DNA of 64,000 bases, taken from Alicyclobacillus tolerans. Lineage in GTDB: Bacteria; Bacillota; Bacilli; Alicyclobacillales; Alicyclobacillaceae. The notes below the pieces were generated by a model. The model was given only the letters and a program-made list of their open reading frames with translations, made no database searches and had not been told where the DNA came from. Shown piece by piece: positions 1-9,480 of the stretch; positions within the stretch are counted from its first letter, which is position 1, and every line of letters starts with the position of its first letter. The translations under genes were made by a program, and so were the position numbers. The DNA lies in contig NZ_JAJFNK010000005.1 in NCBI RefSeq assembly GCF_021739485.1, forward strand, positions 1-64,000, in the 5' to 3' direction.

Positions 1-205
1 TTCAGTTTTCAAGGAACCACTTGTTTTCACGCATCCGCGTTTCAATCGCCCGCTGTTCTCAGCGCACAAAGCTCAACTGAGCTTTCCGGAAGAATCTCTT
101 TCAACCGTTTGAACTTGGCGACTTGCCCGGTTCCGAGGGTTTCAAAAGACCTTGCTGTGATGGGGTTTTTGAAGCGTTTCTGCGGTGCCGCTCTCGCGGC
201 GACAT
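1..205 (-). promoter_or_regulatory. Leader of a leftward rRNA operon
   Basis: Read on the minus strand, the segment ends at the window edge with CCTTGAAAACTGAA. This is the motif typical of Firmicute pre-16S leaders and 16S-23S spacers (boxA/processing region). A plausible promoter lies just upstream. No rRNA sequence itself is inside the window, so the assignment to a pre-16S leader rather than another spacer is inferred. Confidence 0.6.
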
Positions 206-210
206 CGACT

Positions 211-239
211 AATATACTACGCCCGCTCTACCAATGCAA
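211..239 (-). promoter_or_regulatory. Probable rRNA operon promoter
   Basis: On the minus strand TTGCAT and TATATT are separated by exactly 17 bases, a good sigma-A promoter. It points left into the leader that ends with the CCTTGAAAACTGAA motif. This fits the start of an rRNA operon. Confidence 0.6.
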
Positions 240-833
240 CTGGTATTTTTGACCAATTGATTTGCGGCAGTCATGTTGCGGTGGTCGAGCATACCCCAAA
301 CCCATGCTTTTACATGCATGCGACCGGCAATCCTCATACCCGCATAAGCGTGTGATTGCGCTTCTTGAACGGGTTTACACCTCGTCAATACTTGGACTCA
401 TGACCGTATTGTATTCAACAACTCCAGTTATATGCCTGCCACGTCGCGTTGGTGACAAAAGAATTTTCTCGGATTTCTGTAACGACTGCTGAGTGGTATC
501 CCAATCGGGCCCAATCGGACTCAATAAAACGTTTGCAAAAAGAGTGAATTGTTCAACTCAACCCTCATTTGTTCCTTTTTTAACGCGAATCTAATAGAAA
601 GGCCCAGACCATCGCAAAAGCCCGTGGGGAGTTCAAGCCTTTGGCGCAGCTCTTTGTGCCTTGGCTTTTATTCCGAATCCCGCATCGTTGGGCAGTCCAG
701 ACGGCGTTTCGCTTTACTTTCTACCCTTCGCTGGTCCTTGGGTCGCTTCTCTTTTAAAGTGTGCCAACAAATGCGGCCGCGGCAACAGAGTCGCACAACG
801 GTAAGGGCATAAGGTACAAAAGGGGGAACTTTT
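240..833. other. Intergenic region, no supported gene
   Basis: About 590 bases between the leftward rRNA promoter and the rightward hydrolase gene. The short open frames here lack ribosome sites and recognisable protein character. It must hold the promoter of the hydrolase gene, but I cannot place it with confidence. Confidence 0.5.
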
Positions 834-3086
834 ATGAATCGTTTATGGGCGGGTTTCGCCAGTGCGGTTGTCGTGTCTTTGGCAGTCCCCTCATTGGCCT
901 ACGCCAACAGCAATCCACCCGGTCTTTTATCTAGTTTAACCGCCCCTATGACCCGCCTTCTTGGACTCTCAGGTGCGGGACCCGGAAGCGCAGCCAACCA
1001 CACTTCAAACAGCAATTTGGCCCGCAGCGGACTCGAAATGAAGCCTTTGTCAAAGATGGTAAGCAGTTTGCCCGCTTTAAATTCAACGGCGCCTACGCCG
1101 AGTGCTCTGAATTTGTCTCATTTGAGAACCAACCCATCCAGCCAGTCCACCCCCTCCAACCCAGCAGTTCCAAATTCTACTCCTCAGAATTCTGGAACTC
1201 AGGCTTCCGCGAGCAAGTGGACTCCCGAGCCTGCCAAGTACGGCATCGTTGAGCAAAGCAATGTTCCTATCCGAATGTCTGACGGTACCGTGCTGATGGC
1301 CGACGTCTACCGCCCTGCAAACCTCTCCACAGGTCAGGCAGCCGCCGGGAAATTCCCCGTCATTTTAACTCAAACGCCGTACCGGAAATCCGGGCCTTTG
1401 ACGATACAGGGGGGCGACGGTTACTATCCTTATTTAATCAAGCGCGGGTATATCAACGCGATCGTCGACGTTCGTGGCACGGGCTCCTCTCAAGGCACTT
1501 GGAAATTTCTAGGTCCTAGAGAGGTTCAAGACGGCGTGGAACTTGTCAATTGGTGCGCTCACGATTTGCAGGGGTCAAACGGGAAAGTCGGGTTAGCCGG
1601 AGCGTCGTATTTAGGCATCAACCAGTTGCTCATCGCAGGCGCTGTCGGCAAAGACTCGCCGTTGAAAGCAATCTTTCCCGTGATTGCGGGGAACGACCTG
1701 TACCGCGACACTGCATTTCAAGGCGGCATTCCAGATACCGAGTTTTCGCTGCCATGGCTAGGTCTGCGTGCCGGGCTCGACATGCTCCCTTCCGATAACA
1801 CCGTCAACGACCCCGTCGGCGCTGCTCAAGTCGCCATGCAACACGCCGGAAGTTTATTGTCTTTTGACGCACCCTTTTTGACCGGTATCGAAACCGGAGG
1901 TTCGGCGAGTTACGACGGTACTTGGTGGCAGCAGCGCGCCCCCCGCAACGCTCTGCAAAACATTGTGGCAAATGGGATTCCAGCATTCATGGTGGGCGGT
2001 TGGTTCGATCTGTTCCAACGCGGCGAAGTTCTCAACTACTCGGGTTTACAAAACGCCTGGGACGGCAGGTCCGTTAGGGCGCCTATGACAGCCAATCAGC
2101 CTGTCACTGGACGCTATCAACTCGTCATGGGACCTTGGTACCACTTGACCGCAACGGTTGGTCAAAAGCTGCAAGAACTCCAACTCGAGTGGTTTGACAC
2201 CTGGCTCAAGAACGAACCGACGGGCATGGCGGACACGCCAACCCCGCTGCATTTATTTGAATTGGGCAGCCAAAAGTGGGTCAATACAAACCGCTATCCC
2301 ATGACCCAAGGCCAGGTTCAAACCTACTATTTCGGTCCAGGGCGCACGGGGACCGCCGTTTCCATCAACGACGGTTCACTGACTTCAAGCAGGCCTGCCA
2401 CAATGTCCGGCAGTGACATGGTGGCTTGGACTGGCGTTACGACTCCACTCGGAAGGCAAAGCGAACAATGGAGTATGGGGGCCAGCACATACCTTCTGCA
2501 GATGGCGGGGTTGCCCCCTCTACCGAATACGCAGGACGATCGCGGTTTTGAAGCGGCCGGCCTCACCTATACTACCAAACCGTTTCCCCGCCCCGAAGTG
2601 CTGGCCGGCCCCATTGACGCTTCCATTTACGCGACATCTACGACGACCAACGCGGAATTTGTCGTGACTGTGGAAGACGTCGCCCCGAACGGACAGGCCT
2701 ATCCGTTGACTTCAGGAGCACTTCTTGGCAGCTTCCGCACTCTCGACCCATCTCTGAGTTGGCGGGAAAATGGGAAGCTGGTTCTGCCGTATCACCCATA
2801 TACTCAGGTGAGTGAAAAACCTGTGGTCCCTGGAAAAATCACGTGCTATGACATCGAAGTCTTTCCAACGTTTGAAGAGGTGCACCCCGGTCATCGCCTG
2901 CGCATTACCATAACGACCTCAGACACTCCACATCTCACCCCAACGCTTGTCCAAACCCAGCAGTTGGCTGGAGGGGTTTATCGTATTGAGCGAACGAGCC
3001 CATTCCCATCCCACGTCAATTTCACTCTGGCTTCGCCGAGCGATTTTGCATCCAGCGCCGTATCGTGGGGACCCTCCGGCTCCTAG
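834..3086 (+). CDS. Secreted CocE/NonD (S15-type) alpha/beta hydrolase
   Basis: 750 residues. An N-terminal signal peptide (hydrophobic residues 5-20, Ala-Tyr-Ala cleavage site near 25) is followed by a Ser/Thr/Pro/Asn-rich linker of about 110 residues. The catalytic module then runs from about residue 135. Family hallmarks are VDVRGTGSSQG and the nucleophile elbow GASYLG (Ser258). A C-terminal jelly-roll-like domain (about 510-740) with LRITITTSD fits the X-Pro dipeptidyl peptidase C-terminal domain. The family hydrolyses esters, acylated antibiotics or X-Pro peptides, and the substrate cannot be told here. AAGGGGGAA precedes the ATG. The gene is monocistronic and the product is presumably extracellular. 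Confidence 0.88.
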   Translation: MNRLWAGFASAVVVSLAVPSLAYANSNPPGLLSSLTAPMTRLLGLSGAGPGSAANHTSNSNLARSGLEMKPLSKMVSSLPALNSTAPTPSALNLSHLRTNPSSQSTPSNPAVPNSTPQNSGTQASASKWTPEPAKYGIVEQSNVPIRMSDGTVLMADVYRPANLSTGQAAAGKFPVILTQTPYRKSGPLTIQGGDGYYPYLIKRGYINAIVDVRGTGSSQGTWKFLGPREVQDGVELVNWCAHDLQGSNGKVGLAGASYLGINQLLIAGAVGKDSPLKAIFPVIAGNDLYRDTAFQGGIPDTEFSLPWLGLRAGLDMLPSDNTVNDPVGAAQVAMQHAGSLLSFDAPFLTGIETGGSASYDGTWWQQRAPRNALQNIVANGIPAFMVGGWFDLFQRGEVLNYSGLQNAWDGRSVRAPMTANQPVTGRYQLVMGPWYHLTATVGQKLQELQLEWFDTWLKNEPTGMADTPTPLHLFELGSQKWVNTNRYPMTQGQVQTYYFGPGRTGTAVSINDGSLTSSRPATMSGSDMVAWTGVTTPLGRQSEQWSMGASTYLLQMAGLPPLPNTQDDRGFEAAGLTYTTKPFPRPEVLAGPIDASIYATSTTTNAEFVVTVEDVAPNGQAYPLTSGALLGSFRTLDPSLSWRENGKLVLPYHPYTQVSEKPVVPGKITCYDIEVFPTFEEVHPGHRLRITITTSDTPHLTPTLVQTQQLAGGVYRIERTSPFPSHVNFTLASPSDFASSAVSWGPSGS

Positions 3087-3185
3087 TCTTGGTCCACTCT
3101 GGCTGGCGAGCGCCCTGTTTGAACATTTGATGTCTCCAGGCCGTGTGTTTACTGCAGACACTCTTACATGTCAATGGTTCCTTGC

Positions 3186-3209
3186 GGGCGGTCCTTACAA
3201 AGGCCGCCC
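3186..3209 (+). terminator. Hairpin after the hydrolase gene
   Basis: GGGCGG and CCGCCC arms enclose a short loop about 100 bases after the stop codon. There is no clear T-run after it, so it may be a weak terminator or a 3' stabilising hairpin. Confidence 0.35.
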
Positions 3210-3286
3210 ACAGTCGCGCTTAACGGGATATTCGATTAGAATTCTATGAGAAGGGCAGGTTCAAGGCAATCTAGCGCTTAATCCAT

Positions 3287-3316
3287 GCTAAACTGAGTTG
3301 AACCGGGCTAAACTGA
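3287..3316 (+). promoter_or_regulatory. Direct repeats GCTAAACTGA upstream of the two-component genes
   Basis: Two perfect 10-base copies start at 3287 and 3307, exactly 20 bases apart (two helical turns), about 50 bases before the response-regulator start. OmpR-family dimers bind direct repeats, so autoregulation is a reasonable inference. Confidence 0.4.
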
Positions 3317-3364
3317 AAGTACTGGGAGTTTAAGTAAAACCGGACGAATGGGAAGTGGTGACCA

Positions 3365-4042
3365 ATGAGTCAAAATCGAATCTTAATCGTCGAGGACGAA
3401 GAAGATATCGCAGGGTTCGTCTCTTTGGAGCTGCAACACGAAGGGTATATTACCGACGTAGCTGGCGATGGAAGAGAAGGATTGGACAAGGCCCTGAATG
3501 AGAATTGGGACCTGATTCTTCTTGACATCATGCTTCCGGGGTTGAACGGAATGGAAGTGTGCCGGCGCATCCGGGCGGTCAGTGCTGTTCCCATCGTGAT
3601 GCTCACGGCGCGGCAGTCCATACCGGATCGCGTTGCCGGTCTCGACAACGGAGCGGATGACTACGTTCCCAAACCCTTCGCCATTGAGGAACTCTTGGCA
3701 CGCATCCGCGTTTTGCTCCGTCGTACCCAGACCCAGCCTGATGAAGACACAGTTCGCGCTGGGGATCTCGTTTTAAACCCGTCTACCCGTGAAGTGGAGC
3801 GCAATGGACAGTCCATCTCTTTAACGGCCCGGGAGTTTGACCTTTTAGAAATGTTCATACGAAATAAAAACCACGTGCTGTCGAGAGAAGTAATCCTGGA
3901 AAAAGTTTGGGGATACGACTTTACCGGTGAGACGAACGTCGTGGATGTCTATGTTCGATACCTTAGAAACAAGGTAGACGTCCCGTTCGACTCCCCGCTC
4001 ATTCAAACCGTACGCGGCGTCGGATACATGCTCAAAGAGTGA
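3365..4042 (+). CDS. OmpR-family response regulator
   Basis: 225 residues. The N-terminal receiver domain (1-120) has the acidic pocket VEDEED, phospho-acceptor Asp54 in LLDIMLPG, Thr81 and Lys103. The C-terminal winged helix (about 130-225) has the typical LTAREFDLLEMF and VRGVGYML ends. It is the DNA-binding partner of the kinase encoded 28 bases downstream. The signal and the regulon are unknown. It may bind the direct repeats upstream of its own gene. Confidence 0.93.
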   Translation: MSQNRILIVEDEEDIAGFVSLELQHEGYITDVAGDGREGLDKALNENWDLILLDIMLPGLNGMEVCRRIRAVSAVPIVMLTARQSIPDRVAGLDNGADDYVPKPFAIEELLARIRVLLRRTQTQPDEDTVRAGDLVLNPSTREVERNGQSISLTAREFDLLEMFIRNKNHVLSREVILEKVWGYDFTGETNVVDVYVRYLRNKVDVPFDSPLIQTVRGVGYMLKE

Positions 4043-4070
4043 GACAAAGGCGAAAGAGTGAATTCGGAAA

Positions 4071-5483
4071 ATGAAATTTAAAGTGAGCATACTAACGGCG
4101 TCCGTCCTGTGCGTCATTCTAATCGCACTCGACAGCTTTATCTACTTCACCCTCTACCGCCACTTAATCCAGTTGGAAGCTGGCGTTTACAGCACCAAAG
4201 CGCAGACCATCGCTCAGGGATTTCGACACGGCGACGACTTGTCGGATAACGTCGATGGCCTACGCCAGTATCTGCAAGAAGGACAAGCCATCCTGGTTCT
4301 GTCTGCAAACGGTCACATCCTCGGCTCTGCGAGCGACATCCCGATACCGAGTTCCATGCCGGCTTTTGCACCGACGGCCTATGCCGTGCAACGCACCTTT
4401 GAGGGCGGAGAATCCCTATATATGTACACTTTGCTGCCGGCTAATCAACGCGATCCCGGCCGTCCGCAGATGTACGTCCTGCTCCTGGCCAACATCGACA
4501 ACGTCCGCGAATACATGCAAACCTTGGCCACCGTGCTTCTAGTGGGTTCCGTCGGCGCCGTCCTTTTGGCGGCCTTGGCAGGATACCTGATTTCTGCGGC
4601 TGCGGTGCGCCCTATCAACAACATGATCCGTTTGGTCGAACGAATTCAGGCCAATCACCTCGACGAACGCGTTGACGTCCCCCGGGGGCGCGATGAGATC
4701 GTCCGGCTCGCGCTGACGTTTAACAGCATGCTCAACCGCATCCAGCGCTCGTTTGAACAACAGTCCCGGTTTGTGGCCGACGCCTCGCACGAAATCCGCA
4801 CGCCTTTGACGACGATTCGCGGATATGCGGGTTTGCTGAGGCGCTGGGGGAAAGACGACCCTGAGGTCTTGGATCGCGGTATCCAAGTCATCGAAAAGGA
4901 ATCCAACCGGCTCCACCACCTAGCCAACGACCTTTTGACACTCGCCAGCCTGGAGTCGACTACTAGCGATCTGCCGAAGCACGCCGATTTGAAAGTGGCG
5001 GTGGACGAGGTCGTCGACCCGCTGGTCATGCTCCATCCCGAACTCCAATTGGAAAAAGTCTATCAACATACCAGCCAAGCGGACATCGCCATGCCGCATT
5101 TGAAGCAAATTTTGACCAACCTGATTGACAACGCGGTCAAGCACACTCCTGCGGGAGGGACGGTCCAAGTAACGACCACTGAAAAGTTGAATCGGGTGTT
5201 CATCGAGATCCGCGACACCGGCAAAGGCATTCCCAAAGAAGACTTGCCGCACATTTTTGAACGCTTTTACCGGGTAGACAAAGCTCGCAGCCGCCGCGAA
5301 GGGGGCAACGGACTCGGACTAGCCATCGTCAAGGAACTCATAGATTTGTACGGAGGTGAAATTGGCGTCGACAGTGAACCGGGAGTGGGGACGACGATTC
5401 GTCTGAGCCTTCCCTCCCGGGGAAGCAGTGATTCGTTGGGGCTGGGGCGACCGGACTCCAAGCACCCCCTCACCGAACCCTAA
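4071..5483 (+). CDS. Membrane sensor histidine kinase (HAMP, HisKA, HATPase)
   Basis: 470 residues. Transmembrane helices at about 6-28 and 153-176 flank an extracellular sensor loop of about 125 residues. Next come a HAMP domain (about 177-230), HisKA with His240 in [11 protein letters not shown], and an HATPase with N box [12 protein letters not shown]1 DTGKGIP, F box FERFYRVD and G2 GNGLGLAIV. It phosphorylates the regulator encoded immediately upstream. The architecture is like ArlS/CssS-type kinases, and the stimulus cannot be deduced. Confidence 0.93.
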   Translation: MKFKVSILTASVLCVILIALDSFIYFTLYRHLIQLEAGVYSTKAQTIAQGFRHGDDLSDNVDGLRQYLQEGQAILVLSANGHILGSASDIPIPSSMPAFAPTAYAVQRTFEGGESLYMYTLLPANQRDPGRPQMYVLLLANIDNVREYMQTLATVLLVGSVGAVLLAALAGYLISAAAVRPINNMIRLVERIQANHLDERVDVPRGRDEIVRLALTFNSMLNRIQRSFEQQSRFVADASHEIRTPLTTIRGYAGLLRRWGKDDPEVLDRGIQVIEKESNRLHHLANDLLTLASLESTTSDLPKHADLKVAVDEVVDPLVMLHPELQLEKVYQHTSQADIAMPHLKQILTNLIDNAVKHTPAGGTVQVTTTEKLNRVFIEIRDTGKGIPKEDLPHIFERFYRVDKARSRREGGNGLGLAIVKELIDLYGGEIGVDSEPGVGTTIRLSLPSRGSSDSLGLGRPDSKHPLTEP

Positions 5484-5575
5484 GATCCGGTGACGCCTCT
5501 GCGACCGGATCTACTTGACGCGAACGCGCCTGGGTTGAGCCTGTCAGGGCGGTCAGAGCCGTATAGGGCCGCGCA

Positions 5576-6223
5576 TCAGGCGCGTACTTTCACCTTGCGC
5601 ATGCGCTTTGAGGTGAGGATGAGAAAGACTGTGAATGGAACGAGGTAAATGAACAAAGCCCATCGCTGCCCTGAGTCAGTACCCGCCAACATGCCGTGCA
5701 GCGTAACGAGCAGAAATGTCGGAAACGACAGTAAGTGAATCGACCTCCACGTTTTAGGACCAATGCGCTTCATGAGGTAGGAAGAACCGATGAGGGCGGC
5801 CATCCCGTACAAAGACAGTACCCCAAGGGTCGTGGCAAACGGACGGTAAGCTGCGTGAAACGGAAGCAGAAAACTCCCTAAGGTAAACTGGATGGTTGTG
5901 TCTTGGTACAGCCCCCACAGGTGGAACGCGATAAACGGGACGACCAACAGCGATGCGTACTGATGCATTTGCGTAATCAGTTTCCGCAGTTTCCAACGGT
6001 CCCACACCGCACTGGTGTTCGAAACCCCCAATATGACTGTCAAAGACAAAAGCAGGTATGCCGTGAACCCTGCAGCCCTGGCCATATACCAGTAAAACAT
6101 GTTTACCGCGGCCTGACCCGGGTTGAGGATATGCGACAGTCCGTACGACGCCGCCATAATGAAAAACATCGCACCATAGGTCACCCAAAACGGTCCTTGT
6201 TGTCTCTCTTCTACGAGTTCCAC
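5576..6223 (-). CDS. Ferric-reductase-like transmembrane cytochrome b
   Basis: 215 residues with about six membrane helices. Histidines in MHQY...FHLW and SIHLL...LHGM are spaced like the bis-heme ligands of ferric-reductase-like membrane domains (YedZ/MsrQ type). It starts at GTG after GAGGTGATCC and overlaps the end of the ApbE gene by 13 bases, so the two are translationally coupled. This pairing suggests an extracytoplasmic flavin/heme electron-transfer route. No NAD- or FAD-binding cytoplasmic domain is present. Confidence 0.75.
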   Translation of the reverse strand: MELVEERQQGPFWVTYGAMFFIMAASYGLSHILNPGQAAVNMFYWYMARAAGFTAYLLLSLTVILGVSNTSAVWDRWKLRKLITQMHQYASLLVVPFIAFHLWGLYQDTTIQFTLGSFLLPFHAAYRPFATTLGVLSLYGMAALIGSSYLMKRIGPKTWRSIHLLSFPTFLLVTLHGMLAGTDSGQRWALFIYLVPFTVFLILTSKRMRKVKVRA

Positions 6224-7191
6224 GAGTGGATCACCTCACCAGATGTCGTAACAATCGCGAAGCCTTCCGGCTGCTTGTCGCTCAGCCACGGCAAACCATT
6301 GGATTTTCCAAGCAGCAGACACCCCTTGGCCAACCATTCAGCTCTGACCAACGATCTGTCCACAACACTGCACGACACAATATCTGAATGCGCAGGAAGG
6401 CCGGTTTGAGGACTTAAAATGTGATGAACCACGGTTTGGTTTTGCATCCAACGGCGGCGGTAGGTTCCGCTGGTTGCCACCGCTCTCGACGATATGTCTA
6501 GAACCAGAACATTTTTGTCCGGGCGAAACGGATCGGCGATCCCGATCGCCCACGGACGGCCCTTGAAGCTGCCGGAACAGACCATATCTCCGCCGGCGTT
6601 GCAAACAAAATCCGTATGTCCGCGCTGCGCCAATAGGCCTGCCGCCTGTTCGACAATCCACCCCTTGGCGATTCCACCCAAGTCAATTTTGTAACCAGGA
6701 TGAAGCCAAACCTGCTTTTTGTCTGCGGACAGCCGGTATGGCAAGCCAGGCAGGTTCACCTCAACCTCTTGCGGGAGAGGCGCCGCAGGTTTCTGACAAA
6801 CGCGATCGGGCTGCTCCCGCACAAGCGGGTGCTCACTTGCGGGAAGCCTTTCAAAGGAAACGCCATACCCTAAAGATTCCATTTGCAATCCTAAGCAAGG
6901 ATTGAACCACCCTTGGCTGAACGCATGGGCCTCTTGCGCAAGTTGCAAAACCTTTGCTGTTTCCGCTCCGATTTGAACCCAAGCTCCAGGGTGGGCATTG
7001 ATTCGGGACACTTCACTATCCGCGAGAAAGCGGGATAGTAAGCGCTCCAAACGGAAGATTTCTCGCTGGGCAGTCAGCAAATCGAGGTCCACTTGTTTAA
7101 CAGGCGCGACGGAGGCGGTGGCCAGTTCGATGTCCGTACCCATGGCTCGAAACGACAACACTTGAAGGTCTTCTCGATTCGTGGTTCCCAT
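6211..7191 (-). CDS. apbE: FAD:protein FMN transferase (ApbE family)
   Basis: 326 residues. Family marks are FRAMGTDIEL near the N terminus, the central DLGGIAKGWIVEQAA, NAGGDMVCSG, and the later AVATSGTYRR and HHILSPQTG. ApbE attaches FMN through a phosphoester bond to Thr/Ser of target proteins. A likely target in this window is the FMN-binding-domain protein at 28441-29028, which carries an SGATAST motif. I see no lipobox or clear signal peptide at this start. The gene lies between the Ser/Gly-rich membrane protein and the cytochrome in one operon. Confidence 0.9.
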   Translation of the reverse strand: MGTTNREDLQVLSFRAMGTDIELATASVAPVKQVDLDLLTAQREIFRLERLLSRFLADSEVSRINAHPGAWVQIGAETAKVLQLAQEAHAFSQGWFNPCLGLQMESLGYGVSFERLPASEHPLVREQPDRVCQKPAAPLPQEVEVNLPGLPYRLSADKKQVWLHPGYKIDLGGIAKGWIVEQAAGLLAQRGHTDFVCNAGGDMVCSGSFKGRPWAIGIADPFRPDKNVLVLDISSRAVATSGTYRRRWMQNQTVVHHILSPQTGLPAHSDIVSCSVVDRSLVRAEWLAKGCLLLGKSNGLPWLSDKQPEGFAIVTTSGEVIHSWNS

Positions 7192-7196
7192 GATGG

Positions 7197-7763
7197 CTAC
7201 GACGCGGACGACTGAAAACTCGGTACCGGCTGCTGGCTAATTCCGGAGCCGCCAGAACTCGAAAACCCTCCCGAACTACTGCCAGCGCTCCCGGAATAGG
7301 GCACTGAGGAGCTCGGAACACCTGTCCCGCCTGCCGATGAGCCACCTCCGGAAGAGCCGTACGTTCCTCCTGGATTGGTAGAGTCGCCTTGGGATTCTCG
7401 GTGTCTCCAACCTCCATCGTCGCCCCCGTAACCTCCATCGTCACCGCCGTAGCCCCCGTCCCTGCTCGAACCTTGATAAGCCGGAGCTTGACTTGCAGAC
7501 GATGTGGACGCTGAACCGGACTGAGCAAAGCTTTGGGTGTTCGGTTGCGAAGCCCCGTACGAGACAGTCCCCGATGCAGGGGCAGCCGTCGCGTGCTGTC
7601 CAACTTTGTGCCAAATTCCAAAAAAACCGGCAAACGCCACGACAGGGGTCGTCCAGGACAACACAGACAACCAGCGCTGCCGCGAACGTTCACGGCGTCG
7701 TTTTTCCAATTCTCGTTGGTCGCGCAATGACTGGTCATTTGCAACGCCATCATTTTTCTGCAC
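7197..7763 (-). CDS. Ser/Gly-rich membrane-anchored protein, unknown function
   Basis: 188 residues. A short Arg/Lys-rich cytoplasmic N terminus is followed by one membrane helix (about 31-50). The rest is a long low-complexity exported tail rich in Ser, Gly, Gln and Tyr, with repeats of GGYGGDD. No domain is recognised. It is the first gene of the operon with ApbE and the ferric-reductase-like cytochrome, five bases upstream of ApbE. A role as an exported partner of that flavin/heme system is only an inference from context. Confidence 0.65.
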   Translation of the reverse strand: MQKNDGVANDQSLRDQRELEKRRRERSRQRWLSVLSWTTPVVAFAGFFGIWHKVGQHATAAPASGTVSYGASQPNTQSFAQSGSASTSSASQAPAYQGSSRDGGYGGDDGGYGGDDGGWRHRESQGDSTNPGGTYGSSGGGSSAGGTGVPSSSVPYSGSAGSSSGGFSSSGGSGISQQPVPSFQSSAS

Positions 7764-8041
7764 GACACATCCTCCTTTTCGCAGCTGACGGAAATCTCGC
7801 GGGCTGGCCGCGGATAGTTGAGTATCATCGACTGCGGAGCATCAAGGCCCAGTACACATACTAACCAAAGAGGATGAAAACCGTGTAACGCATCTATTAA
7901 GAAGACATAACGTTCAATGAGAATTTGGTGAGATTTTGTTAAAAATATGGTAAGAAGCATTGCCGCAGGCGAAAACTCTTAAAAGCCGGTCATTTTAAAA
8001 CGCGATCCGCGCTGCCGAGACCTTCCACACACAAGTCAGCG

Positions 8042-8380
8042 TTACGGACGGATGGTCACATGTGTCCCCAGCGAAATCAGGCTGGCCAACTCAACAACGT
8101 CCCGGTTGTGCATGCGGATGCAGCCTTTGGAGACCATTTTGCCAATGGAAGATGGGTTGTTCGTCCCGTGAATGCCGTAATGCCTTTTGGAGAGTCCCAA
8201 CCAATAGGCACCGAACGGTCCCCCAGGATTGGGGACTTTGTTCACCACTAAAAATTCTCCTTGCGGCGTTCTCGAAACCACCTGCCCAATCCCGACGGAA
8301 AACCCCCGAATGACCGACTTTCCTTCGAGCAAATACAGTTTGCGATCGGACAAATCTACAATAATCCTGCGCGTCGGCAT
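8042..8380 (-). CDS. L,D-transpeptidase (YkuD domain)
   Basis: 112 residues, essentially one YkuD catalytic domain. The catalytic motif HGTNNPSSIG...SKGCIRMHN supplies the His and nucleophilic Cys. This family makes 3-3 peptidoglycan cross-links or attaches proteins to the wall. There is no signal peptide or LysM domain, as in several short Bacillus spore-associated homologues. That leaves its site of action (cytoplasm, forespore or wall) open. AGGGGGCGC precedes the ATG. Confidence 0.88.
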   Translation of the reverse strand: MPTRRIIVDLSDRKLYLLEGKSVIRGFSVGIGQVVSRTPQGEFLVVNKVPNPGGPFGAYWLGLSKRHYGIHGTNNPSSIGKMVSKGCIRMHNRDVVELASLISLGTHVTIRP

Positions 8381-8439
8381 TTTGTGCGCCCCCTTGCTGC
8401 AGGATATGTGATTTGTCTCAGCAGTGCGTCACTTGCCGG

Positions 8440-8967
8440 TTAGTCGGCGCCTTGGCCAATGCCTTGCGCCAAGTAGCGCCGGCTCTGCTGCACGTAGTGG
8501 GCAGCACCGAGTCTGATGCGGTTTAAGTCCTGTTCCGTCAGCTCGCGAACAATGCGTCCCGGGTTCCCCATCACGAGACTCCGAGGCGGGATTTTCTTGC
8601 CCTCGGGGATTAAGGCGCCGGCAGCAATCAAGCACTCCTCTCCGATCTCCGCGTGGTTTAAAACAATCGCACCCATCCCAATGAGACTCCCTTTTTGAAT
8701 AGTGCAGCCGTGCAAAATGACATTGTGACCAATCGTGACATCGTCTCCTATGGTCATCGGAGCGTCAAAATCGACATGCAGCGTGCTGCCATCCTGAACG
8801 TTGCTTCGGTCGCCGATCACAATTGGCGCGTTATCCCCGCGAATAACCGTGTTGAACCAGACGCTTGATTCCACCCCAATGGTGACATTCCCAATGACGC
8901 AGGCCCCTGGCGCAATGTAGACGCTTGATGGGATGTTTGGACGGTGTTCTTCCAACGAATAAACCAT
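8440..8967 (-). CDS. Gamma-carbonic anhydrase-like hexapeptide protein
   Basis: 175 residues. It is a left-handed beta-helix of hexapeptide repeats with the three-His zinc-site pattern of the gamma-class (HVDF, GHNVILHG). This YrdA/PaaY-like group includes true carbonic anhydrases and proteins of unknown activity. ATG at 8967 follows AGAGGGGG at good spacing. Upstream in-frame codons lack a ribosome site and have no family similarity. Confidence 0.87.
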   Translation of the reverse strand: MVYSLEEHRPNIPSSVYIAPGACVIGNVTIGVESSVWFNTVIRGDNAPIVIGDRSNVQDGSTLHVDFDAPMTIGDDVTIGHNVILHGCTIQKGSLIGMGAIVLNHAEIGEECLIAAGALIPEGKKIPPRSLVMGNPGRIVRELTEQDLNRIRLGAAHYVQQSRRYLAQGIGQGAD

Positions 8968-9480
8968 AGTGTCCCCCTCTTTGCTTTTGCTTTGTTCGAC
9001 TTTTGCATTCCTCGACTTGTGTACGCGCAAACCCAAAGCCCAAAACACACTCACGCGCGAAACACGCTAAAGTTGTTTGCTTGGACCCATCATACAACAT
9101 TGCACAGAAAAAGCGCTTTCATCACCTTGTCTAAAATATTTCGTTAAGTCATTGGATTCGACACCATTTGCCAGGTATAGATGATATATACTTTCCGTAG
9201 ATACGTTGATGCAGACTTGCCATCACACATAAACGCACGGGAGCCATTTGAAGTCTATCCATTGCTCGTTTTTATCTCAGCCTGTTCTCTGTCTACCCGT
9301 TCCACTCACTTCGAAATCTTTCCGGATAGCGTGGTGGTCGTTCCAGCAAAACGTTGAAAGCCCTTTCAATGGTTCCTGCCTTGTTGTGCCGCTTGGCTCT
9401 CGCTGCACTTGCCGCAAGAAATCTCGCTAGGGGTCTGACGGTTCAGTCATTGCGAATCCGCACTAAAGGAGAGTGTCCGA
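8968..9480. other. Divergent promoter region, no supported gene
   Basis: About 510 bases between two divergent genes. It is AT-rich around 9140-9200 with TATAGATGATATATA, where promoters are likely. Small open frames here lack ribosome sites. AAAGGAGAG lies seven bases before the alcohol dehydrogenase start. Confidence 0.4.

Noticed and set aside
549-812. Rightward 87-codon frame before the S15-type hydrolase
   Set aside because: No ribosome site and low-quality composition; more likely leader or promoter DNA.
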